Source: Haliscomenobacter hydrossis DSM 1100 (GTDB taxonomy: Bacteria > Bacteroidota > Bacteroidia > Chitinophagales > Saprospiraceae). Taken from it: a DNA stretch of 64,000 bases. The translations under genes and the position numbers were made by a program. Positions within the stretch are counted from its first letter, which is position 1, and every line of letters starts with the position of its first letter. A model generated the notes under the pieces. It searched no databases, was not told where the DNA came from, and was given only the letters and a program-made list of their open reading frames with translations. The DNA lies in the NCBI RefSeq assembly GCF_000212735.1, contig NC_015510.1:2940315-3004314 (forward strand), given 5' to 3'. This document shows, one piece after another, positions 40,581 to 47,999 of the stretch.

Positions 40581-42206
40581 AAAAATAAACTTCGTCGACA
40601 AGAACTGCGAGCGATGCCCTTCCACAATCTCGTTGAGGATTTCCTTGTTCTTTTCCGTTTCTTTGGTTGCCACTACCGTGCGGATGGAGAAAGCCCGAAT
40701 GGCATCCTCAACGGATAGCGTTCCTTCGGCGGAATCCTTGCGGCCTGTGAAAGGGAAAGTATCTGGCCCGCGTTGGCATTGTGCGTTGATGTTTACCCGG
40801 CTGACCAGGTTCACCAACTGGTCTACCAAATGGGCAATTTCATCAGGGTCATTGCCGAAGATGCTCACTTGTTGGCCGTGTGGCGAATCGATCAGGTATT
40901 GAATCGGTTCTTCCATGCTGGAAAAAGGCACGACGGGCACAACGGGGCCAAACTGCTCCTCGCGGTAAATTTTCATTTTTTCGTTGACCGGGTAGACCAC
41001 CGCCGGATAAAAGAAAGATTCGTGGATGGTGCCGCCACCTGTGTTGATGACGGTTGCGCCATTGGCTTCCGCATCCTCCACCAAATCCTTGAGGTAGGCA
41101 GGTTTGTTGGGTTCGGGCAGCGGGGTGATGGCCACGCCTTTTTGCCAGGGCATGCCAAAGGGCAATTTATTCACTGCTTCCGCAAATTTTTCCAAAAACT
41201 TATCGGCGATGTTCCGGTGTACCAGGATGATTTTGATGGCCGTACAACGCTGGCCATTGAAGGAGAGTGAGCCGAGGACACACTCTTTTACCGCCAGATC
41301 AATGTCGGCATCTTCCAGAATGATCGCGGCGTTTTTAGCATCGAGTCCCAGTACCGCACGGAGGCGGTTCACTTTGGGGTGCATTTTTTTCAAATCGTTG
41401 GCCACCCGGCTCGATCCGATCAGGGTCAACACATTGATTTTTCCCGATTGCATCAGGGCGGGTACCACGGTGCCACCACGTCCGTACAAGGTATTCATCA
41501 CGCCTTTGGGGAAACAATCGCGGAATGCTTCCAGCATCGGATAGTGCAACAAGGTCCCGTGTTTGGGTGGTTTGAACAGCATGGTATTGCCCATGAGCAA
41601 GGCCGGAATCAACATGGTGTAGGTCTCGTTCAGCGGGTAGTTGAAAGGCCCCATACAGAGGACGACCCCCAGGGGTGAACGCCGGATTTGGCCAATGATG
41701 CCCTGTTCAATGCGAAAGCGGGAAGAATTGCGGTCCAATTCCTTGAGCATGTCGATGGTGTCGTAGATGTATTCCACGGTACGGTCAAATTCTTTGGTAG
41801 AATCCGCCAGAGATTTCCCGATTTCGTACATCAACAAATTGACGATCAAGTCTTTTTGCTCGATCATTCTGCCCGTAAATTTCTCCATACACTCGATTCG
41901 TTCGGCAATGGGCATGGTGGGCCATTCGCCCCGGCCATTGTCGAAGGCCTTTACGGCTGCTTCCAGAGCAGCATCGGCTTCGGCCTGTCCGGCCAGTGGG
42001 TAACTGCCGATCAGCAGGCGTTTGAGTCCATCTGCAGTTTGTACATGTACGGGTGAATAGACTTCCTGAACGGTGCCCGTCCAGGGAATCATTTGGCCAT
42101 CAATCAGCATTTCGCGTTGATGAATGGGTGTCGTCAATCGGTTCTCTTCCGGGATGGCATTTTCTTCCGGGAAAAGTTGATCGAGCAGGTGTGTCAATGT
42201 GTTCAT
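40578..42206 (-). CDS. Aldehyde dehydrogenase, NADP-dependent glyceraldehyde-3-phosphate dehydrogenase (GapN)-like
   Basis: This 542-residue protein has the aldehyde dehydrogenase fold: coenzyme strand GPFNYPLNETY (oxyanion Asn189), IGSSRVANDL and the nucleophile Cys321 in FNGQRCTA. The LNETYTMLIPALLMGNTMLF pattern resembles GapN, the non-phosphorylating glyceraldehyde-3-phosphate dehydrogenase that yields 3-phosphoglycerate and NADPH. At the usual general-base site (ELGGK in most relatives) it reads LGLDAK, with Gly287 replacing the expected Glu. Asp289 nearby might serve instead. The substrate is therefore less certain. A palindromic repeat overlaps its stop codon. Confidence 0.82.
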   Translation of the reverse strand: MNTLTHLLDQLFPEENAIPEENRLTTPIHQREMLIDGQMIPWTGTVQEVYSPVHVQTADGLKRLLIGSYPLAGQAEADAALEAAVKAFDNGRGEWPTMPIAERIECMEKFTGRMIEQKDLIVNLLMYEIGKSLADSTKEFDRTVEYIYDTIDMLKELDRNSSRFRIEQGIIGQIRRSPLGVVLCMGPFNYPLNETYTMLIPALLMGNTMLFKPPKHGTLLHYPMLEAFRDCFPKGVMNTLYGRGGTVVPALMQSGKINVLTLIGSSRVANDLKKMHPKVNRLRAVLGLDAKNAAIILEDADIDLAVKECVLGSLSFNGQRCTAIKIILVHRNIADKFLEKFAEAVNKLPFGMPWQKGVAITPLPEPNKPAYLKDLVEDAEANGATVINTGGGTIHESFFYPAVVYPVNEKMKIYREEQFGPVVPVVPFSSMEEPIQYLIDSPHGQQVSIFGNDPDEIAHLVDQLVNLVSRVNINAQCQRGPDTFPFTGRKDSAEGTLSVEDAIRAFSIRTVVATKETEKNKEILNEIVEGHRSQFLSTKFIF

Positions 42207-42302
42207 TTGTTTGGATCGTTAACTGATAAACGTTTTTTTGATGCTTATAAAATGAGTACGTGCGTCAATAGGTTCATTGTTTGAGTAATTGGTTGTAACC
42301 TC

Positions 42303-43234
42303 CTATTTTTTCTGCTGTTGCAGGTGTGCCACAGTCTGTTTTATTCCCTCCTGGTAAGTGGTCGCATCATGCTTAAAATGTCGGACATACTTCGAGCTGT
42401 CGAACAAATAATCGTATTGGTTTTGGTAGAGCATTTCAACGGATTCCCCAAGTACGGGGACAAACAAGCCAATCAGGCGAATCATCGTTTTGGACAGCAC
42501 GGTGTACTTGTCTTTGGTCCCAAAAGCCTCGGCGGCCAAATGGACAAATTCGCGTCCAGTCAATGCATTGGAATCTGTAGGCAGGTTCCAGATCTGGTTG
42601 TAGGCAGATGGCGTGTTGCCCAATGCGGCAGTGGCACGAGCTGCATCGGGAGTAAAGGTAAAGGTATGTTTGGTATTTGCGTTGACCAAAATTTGCGGGG
42701 TTTTACCTTTTGCTAAATTTTGAAACACCATAGCATCAACAAAGCTGAGCAGTGCTCCGGGGCCATAAAAGTCGGCTGCACGGGCAATCATGGCCTGCAA
42801 ATTGCCTTTTTGCACCTCATCCAGGATCATTTGCTCCACTTTGGCCCGCACTTCTCCTTTTTTACTACAGGGATTCATCGGGCTTTCTTCCGACATCCAA
42901 CCTTCTACTTTGCCCAAGGAATAAACGTTACTGAAAAAACCAGCTTGGTTTCATTGGCCTTACAAGCATCAATTACATTGCGCATGAGCAAGGGCCATTT
43001 CTCCCGCCAAATTTTGGTTGAATAAGGCAGCCCGGCGGTGAGATAGGCAACTTTCGAGCCAACCAGTGATTTCTGTACGGCTACAGAATCCAGTAAATCG
43101 GCTGAAAACAGTTCATCATTTGGATTGACGGCTTTTGGATTGCGGCTGACGAGGCGGATTTGGTCGGTATAGATCATCAAGGCTTTGGCCAAATCATTGC
43201 CAATTACGCCTCCGGCGCCGAGGATGGTTTGCAT
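42303..43234 (-). pseudogene. NAD-dependent epimerase/dehydratase (SDR) gene split by a one-base frameshift
   Basis: Residues 1-105 are encoded at 43234-42905 (GAGGVIGNDLAKAL Rossmann start; AYLTAGLPYSTKIWREKWPL; IDACKANETKLVF). The same protein continues in another frame (SLGKVEGWMSEESPMNPCSK; IARAADFYGPGALLSFVDA) to 42303. The junction lies in a run of six A on the plus strand (42934-42939; six T in the coding strand). One extra T would restore a protein of about 310 residues. Both halves are well conserved, suggesting a very recent mutation, a homopolymer sequencing error, or ribosomal slippage on the T-run. Confidence 0.8.
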
Positions 43235-43397
43235 GTTAGATGGGTTTTTATGAAGAAGCTCTAGTTGAAATCGTCAACACTTACACTCTTAAGGTCGTGA
43301 TTTTTAAGCAAAAAAAACACACTATTCCAGATTTTTTTTTAGCAAGCACCTTTTACCCGTTCCCTTTTTCTATTTTTACCCGTATAATTTCTACAAT

Positions 43398-43991
43398 TTG
43401 AAACTGCGCCTGTTTACACCCAAAGCGGAAACGTCTACCGACGAAGCATTGCTGGCCCACTACCAGGCGAGTGGTGACTTGCAGGTTTTGGGTGTCTTGT
43501 ACAGTCGTTACACGGAGTTGGTTTATGGCGTTTGCCTTAAGTACTTTAAGCAGGAGGAGACCGCCGCCGATGCAGTAATGGACATTTTTGAAGAATTGGT
43601 CCAAAAAGCATTAAAACACGAGGTGGACAAATTTCGTCCTTGGTTGTATGTACTGGCCAAAAACCACTGTTTGATGCGTTTGCGCAAAGCCGGGCAAAAT
43701 TTTACGGTAAGTTTTGATCCTGGCCTTATGTATTCTCTGGAGCTGATGCATCCTGAAGAGGAAGACCCCAACGATCGGGAAATCACCCTGAAAAGGTTGG
43801 AAAACTGCATCGAAGGACTCGCGGATCAACAAAAAGACTGTGTCCGTATGTTTTATTTTGAAGACCGCAGTTACAAGGATATTGCCGAAGGGATGAACCT
43901 GGATTTGAGCATCGTTCGGTCACATATTCAAAATGGGCGGCGGAATTTGAAAAATTGCGTAGGGGCGTCCCCTACGTGGGTGCCCACATAG
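43398..43991 (+). CDS. ECF sigma factor with repeat-derived C-terminus
   Basis: This 197-residue sigma-70 family factor starts with TTG at 43398; no ATG or GTG in frame precedes region 2. Region 2 is TELVYGVCLKYFKQEETAAD and KFRPWLYVLAKNHCLMRLR, and region 4 is GLADQQKDCVRMFYFEDRSY and IVRSHIQNGRRNLKNC. The last ten residues (VGASPTWVPT) and the stop are read from the palindromic repeat at 43959-44003, so the original C-terminus seems to have been replaced. The next gene encodes a membrane protein that looks like its anti-sigma partner. Targets probably include the two receptor genes downstream, by inference. Confidence 0.88.
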   Translation: MKLRLFTPKAETSTDEALLAHYQASGDLQVLGVLYSRYTELVYGVCLKYFKQEETAADAVMDIFEELVQKALKHEVDKFRPWLYVLAKNHCLMRLRKAGQNFTVSFDPGLMYSLELMHPEEEDPNDREITLKRLENCIEGLADQQKDCVRMFYFEDRSYKDIAEGMNLDLSIVRSHIQNGRRNLKNCVGASPTWVPT

Positions 43992-44003
43992 GGGCACCCC
44001 TAC
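43959..44003. repeat. GTAGGGGC-family palindrome inside the sigma-factor 3' end
   Basis: GTAGGGGC at the left matches GCACCCCTAC at the right with one extra base, and internal CGTGGGTGCCCACATAG adds a second small dyad. Its ends resemble those of the GGGCAACC element at 27767-27976 (GTAAGGGC...GCCCCTAC). It overlaps the last codons and the stop of the ECF gene and ends 26 nt before the next start. Confidence 0.82.
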
Positions 44004-44029
44004 AGGGGATGGGTCAATATATAAAAAAA

Positions 44030-45280
44030 ATGAAAAACCAGGCATTAAACGATCTATTGCGACAGTGGTTGCGCGGCGAAGTTCGACGCAGCGAGGAAAG
44101 TCGTTTGGAACGTTCGGTGCAGGAAGACCCCTTCCTCTCCGACGCCTGGGAAGGATATAGCCAGCAGCCTCAAGCTGAGCATCTCCAGCAAATTGAACGT
44201 TTACAGGCAAAAATAGCCGCTAGAACCCAGGGGGTGCAAAAAAAGCCTGCGCCGATTGTCGTCTGGTTCCCTCGTCTGGCCGCTGCTGCTGCTGTACTCC
44301 TGTTGATTGGATTCAGCTGGCGCTGGTTGAATAATCCCCGGGACAAAGAGGAATTGGCCATTCAGGTGCCGAGCATAGAAAAGGAATCGAAGATCCAAAA
44401 CGAACCGGGGAAGACTATTCCCGAAGTAGCAGATGTAGGGTCTGCAGATAAAGCCCCTCTTCCTGCACCCGATAAAAAAGCAGGCCCAAGCCCATCCAGT
44501 CCGATTGTTGCGGTGACAGAAGAAGCCGCCAAAATGGACAAAAAAGAAGCGCCAGCAAATGGGCTGCTTGCTGACGAAGTGCAAGCCGAATTGGCAGAGG
44601 CCAAACCCAAAATAAAGGACGACGCTCCAGGTGGAGCAGCAAGCACCCGTTCTGCGGCAAATTTGGCAGAAAAAGAGGCCACTAAACCAGTTTCGCCCTC
44701 ACCCAGCATCACGCGCGATTTGTTGCCTCAACCCATCCAAACCATTGGCGGCATTGTAATGGACAATCAGGGGCAACGTGCTGCCGGAGTACCTGTACAA
44801 AAAAATGCCAATACCTTTGCGATCACCAACCGGGACGGCGCTTTTGAACTTCCTTCCGCCGCACCAGCACAGGTACAACTGATCTCTAATGATGATTTTG
44901 AATCCAAATCCGTGCGTTTGGATGACAACAATGAACAGGTAGTTTTACAACGTAAAACCACAGCCAGCAAAAAATCCTTCGATGCCAGCGATCGTCGCGA
45001 AGGAGTGGGCTATCCCAGTCCCGAAGGTGGGTTTGAAAAATTTGAGCAATACATCCGGGATAATCTGGAAACACCCTTCGAAGCTAAACGGAATTTAATC
45101 AGCGGAGACGTGACGCTGGAATTTACTTTTGAAAAAGACGGCACCCCCACCCGCATTGGTGTGCTGCGTTCTTTGGGTTTTGGCTGTGACCAGGCCGCGG
45201 AGCACCTCATCGAAAATGGTCCCAAATGGCGCAATGTAAAGCCAGGGGTTTGGGTGATTTATAAGGTGACGTTTAAATAG
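44030..45280 (+). CDS. Membrane anti-sigma-like protein with carboxypeptidase-regulatory and TonB_C-like domains
   Basis: Start ATG 44030 gives 416 residues; an in-frame ATG at 44009 lies in the repeat margin. Residues 1-70 are a helical cytoplasmic part (LRQWLRGEVRRSEESRLERS) resembling anti-sigma N-termini. A membrane helix spans about 82-100. A long Lys/Ala/Pro/Glu linker follows, then a CarboxypepD_reg-like domain (GGIVMDNQGQRAAGVPVQ, about 238-310) and a TonB_C-like end (GDVTLEFTFEKDGTPTRIGV). It directly follows the ECF sigma gene, so it probably restrains it at the membrane and senses an envelope signal. The role is inferred from order and topology. Confidence 0.8.
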   Translation: MKNQALNDLLRQWLRGEVRRSEESRLERSVQEDPFLSDAWEGYSQQPQAEHLQQIERLQAKIAARTQGVQKKPAPIVVWFPRLAAAAAVLLLIGFSWRWLNNPRDKEELAIQVPSIEKESKIQNEPGKTIPEVADVGSADKAPLPAPDKKAGPSPSSPIVAVTEEAAKMDKKEAPANGLLADEVQAELAEAKPKIKDDAPGGAASTRSAANLAEKEATKPVSPSPSITRDLLPQPIQTIGGIVMDNQGQRAAGVPVQKNANTFAITNRDGAFELPSAAPAQVQLISNDDFESKSVRLDDNNEQVVLQRKTTASKKSFDASDRREGVGYPSPEGGFEKFEQYIRDNLETPFEAKRNLISGDVTLEFTFEKDGTPTRIGVLRSLGFGCDQAAEHLIENGPKWRNVKPGVWVIYKVTFK

Positions 45281-45361
45281 CCCATGACTTCAGTCGTGGG
45301 ATGAGATGGCCCACAAATAAATTAGTGGGTCGATAGGCCCCATGAATAAATTCATGGGTTG
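45281..45361. repeat. CCCATGA-family palindromic repeat
   Basis: CCCATGACTTCAGTCGTGGG, GGCCCACAAATAAATTAGTG plus GGTC, and CCCCATGAATAAATTCATGG plus G form three short hairpins in a row, each a variant of the same CCCATGA...TCATGGG idea. The run begins at the base after the anti-sigma gene's stop codon and may serve as its 3' end. The remaining gap, to 45440, shows no gene. Confidence 0.8.
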
Positions 45362-45439
45362 TTGGTCGACATTCCCGTGCCATCTGGCATTTTTCCTCCC
45401 TTTTTTCCAACACTTCTACTCCATCTGGACTTACATGTC

Positions 45440-45470
45440 TTTACTGCACACGTAAACTAGCGTACTTTTG
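45440..45470 (+). promoter_or_regulatory. Probable promoter of the first receptor gene
   Basis: TACTTTTG (45463-45470) matches the -7 consensus TAnnTTTG. TTTA (45440-45443) lies 19 nt upstream and is near the -33 consensus TTTG. An ATG-like frame opening at 45468 falls within the -7 element, so the true start of the receptor is ATG 45495. An ECF-type promoter is not excluded. Confidence 0.5.
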
Positions 45471-45494
45471 CAGCGAAATTACCAAAATCAAACC

Positions 45495-47954
45495 ATGAGA
45501 CTGTCCATCATCACCCTGATTGCAATTTTGTTTACATCCATTATTTCTGCCCAAAACCCTGGTGGTAAGTCATCTATCAAGGGGAAAATTGTCGGTGCAT
45601 TAATCGATTCTACCAGTCGTCAGCCCGTTGAGTTTGCTACGGTTGTCCTGGTAGAAGCCCAAACCCAAAAACAAATCGATGGGGTAACCACTGACGAAAA
45701 AGGCGAATTCAAATTCTCCGACGTGGTGTTGGGCCGGTATCAGTTGCTGTTTACTTTCATCGGATACAAAAACAAAACCCTGAACAATGTTGCGCTCAGT
45801 CCGGAGAAGCCGGATTTTAACGCCAACACGGTTTCTTTTTCCCCCGAAAGTTATACCCTGGAAGGGGTAGAAATTGTGGGACAGTCGTCGATCATTGAGA
45901 ACCGGATCGACAAGATGGTTTACAATGCCGAGAAGGATGTGTCCACCATCGGAGGGGATGCCTCTGACGTACTCTCACGAGTGCCCATGCTGTCGGTTGA
46001 TGTCAACGGTGGGGTCAGCCTGCGCGGTTCCAGCAATATTCAGATTCTGATCAACGGGCGCCCTTCGTCCATTTTTTCGGGCGGTGTGGCCGATGCCCTC
46101 AAGTCTATTCCTGCTGAACAAATCAAAAGTATTGAAGTAATTACCAGTCCTTCCGCGCGTTACGACGGCGAAGGCAGTGCCGGGATCATCAACATCATTA
46201 CCCGCAAGAAAGCACCACAAGGTTTTACGGGCAATGCTTCGGTATCGGTCGGTACCCGGTTCAACAATGCCAACCTGGGTTTGAACTATGCCCGTGGTCG
46301 TTTTGGACTGAGTTTCAACGGCGGTTTTCGGGATTCTCCCAGCCGTCCTTCCATCAGTAATTTTGAGCGCCGGGATTTTCTCGATACGGGTGAGCGCATC
46401 TTGACCCAAACGGGGGAAGGGGATGGATCCAACTCAGGAGGGCGTGGCAATTTGGAACTCAGCTACGACATCAACGCCTACAACCGCATTTCGACCAACA
46501 TCAGCAATGGTCGCCGTGGCCGATCAAGCACCAACTTTACCGATGCCCTCTTCATCGATCCGGCTGCTAACCTCCGCCAGGAATACACCCGGGAGTCTTT
46601 CGGCGATTCCAAAAGCAATGGCCTGGACTGGAATTTTGACTACCGCCGCACTTTTGTTAAACCCAAGCAAGAGCTAACCTTTTCCGTTCAACTGGAAAAC
46701 GACAAGGATCAGGTAGAAAACCTCGTACAACAATCCGGCAATGACCCCAGTCTGGCACGCAATGAAAGCAACGGCAACAAAGGCCGCAACCTGGAAACCC
46801 TGGTGCAATTAGATTATACGCACCCCTTTGGTAAAAAAGTAGAGTTAGAAACGGGGGTCAAAGGAGTTTTCCGCAACATCGGTAGTGATTTTAACTACCG
46901 CAACTACGATGCGGCTTCCCAAACCTTTATCCTGGATGAATTGCGTTCGGATCAGTTTGATTACACCCAAAATGTAATGGCAGGTTATGCCTCTTTCAAA
47001 ATTGAGCTCTCCGAGCGTTGGGGTTTGTTGGCCGGGGCACGTTACGAAGGCACCAGCATTGGCGGAGATTATGCCAATGCCGAACGGGAACCCTTCTCTT
47101 TCGACTATTCCAATGTCTTGCCCAGTACAACGTTGAACTACAAAATCAGCGAGCTGAGTGGCATCAAATTTAGCTTTGGCCAGCGCATCCAGCGCCCTGA
47201 TGAAGATTACATCAATCCCTACGTGGCCGTAACTGACCCTCGTGACATTGAGGTGGGCAACCCTCTCCTACTACCCGAAGTCACCAATCAGTACGAATTG
47301 ACTTATAATACCTCCACCAAAGTCTTCAACATGAACTTTGGTACTTTCTACCGGGCTACCCGCGACATCATCGAGGCCATCCTCAATGTTGTTGACGATG
47401 GGGTCAGTTTGACGACTTACCAAAACATTGGGAAAAGCTCCACCTTGGGCGGCAACCTTTTTGCTTCCGTTACGTTAAAGGACAAGCTGCAACTGCGGGG
47501 AAATGCAACTGTCCTTTATTACAGTGGCGAAGGTTTGGTCAATAACGTGCGGATTACCAACTCTGGAGCATTCTGGAACGGCAACCTAAATTTGAGTTAC
47601 ACCTTTTCCAAGTCCTTCCGCGCCGAGGTCAACGGCTTTTATTCCGCACCTCGGGTGGGTTTGCAGGGCTCCAGAGCGGCTTATGCGCGTAGCTCTTTTG
47701 CCGTGCGCAAGGACATTTGGAAGAAAAAAGCCTCCATTGGCGTGGTGGCAGTTCAACCTTTTGCCAAGTATTTGAAATTCCCCAACCGCTTGTCGGGCAC
47801 CAATTTTGAACAATTCAGCGAGTATGCTTTTGCGCAGCGCTCTTATGGCATCAGCTTTAGCTACCGTTTTGGCAAACTGGACTTTAAAGACCGCAGGGAA
47901 GATGGCGAACGTGGAGGAGAGCAACGAGATGGCGGAGACAATGGCTTCCGATAA
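45495..47954 (+). CDS. Outer-membrane beta-barrel receptor with CarboxypepD_reg and plug domains
   Basis: ATG 45495 yields 819 residues with a signal peptide (RLSIITLIAILFTSIISAQ). A carboxypeptidase-regulatory-like domain follows (IDSTSRQPVEFATVVLVEAQ, GEFKFSDVVLGRYQLLFTFI), then a plug domain (DVLSRVPMLSVDVNGGVSLR, SARYDGEGSAGIINIITRK) and a barrel ending in SYGISFSYRFGKLDF. This is the outer-membrane barrel type related to TonB-dependent receptors but lacking SusC signatures. Together with the next gene it forms a tandem paralogous pair downstream of an ECF/anti-sigma pair. The ligand is unknown. Confidence 0.9.
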   Translation: MRLSIITLIAILFTSIISAQNPGGKSSIKGKIVGALIDSTSRQPVEFATVVLVEAQTQKQIDGVTTDEKGEFKFSDVVLGRYQLLFTFIGYKNKTLNNVALSPEKPDFNANTVSFSPESYTLEGVEIVGQSSIIENRIDKMVYNAEKDVSTIGGDASDVLSRVPMLSVDVNGGVSLRGSSNIQILINGRPSSIFSGGVADALKSIPAEQIKSIEVITSPSARYDGEGSAGIINIITRKKAPQGFTGNASVSVGTRFNNANLGLNYARGRFGLSFNGGFRDSPSRPSISNFERRDFLDTGERILTQTGEGDGSNSGGRGNLELSYDINAYNRISTNISNGRRGRSSTNFTDALFIDPAANLRQEYTRESFGDSKSNGLDWNFDYRRTFVKPKQELTFSVQLENDKDQVENLVQQSGNDPSLARNESNGNKGRNLETLVQLDYTHPFGKKVELETGVKGVFRNIGSDFNYRNYDAASQTFILDELRSDQFDYTQNVMAGYASFKIELSERWGLLAGARYEGTSIGGDYANAEREPFSFDYSNVLPSTTLNYKISELSGIKFSFGQRIQRPDEDYINPYVAVTDPRDIEVGNPLLLPEVTNQYELTYNTSTKVFNMNFGTFYRATRDIIEAILNVVDDGVSLTTYQNIGKSSTLGGNLFASVTLKDKLQLRGNATVLYYSGEGLVNNVRITNSGAFWNGNLNLSYTFSKSFRAEVNGFYSAPRVGLQGSRAAYARSSFAVRKDIWKKKASIGVVAVQPFAKYLKFPNRLSGTNFEQFSEYAFAQRSYGISFSYRFGKLDFKDRREDGERGGEQRDGGDNGFR

Positions 47955-47999
47955 CAATGTAACATTACCTCACTAACCTATATCCGTAAGGATTAAAGA

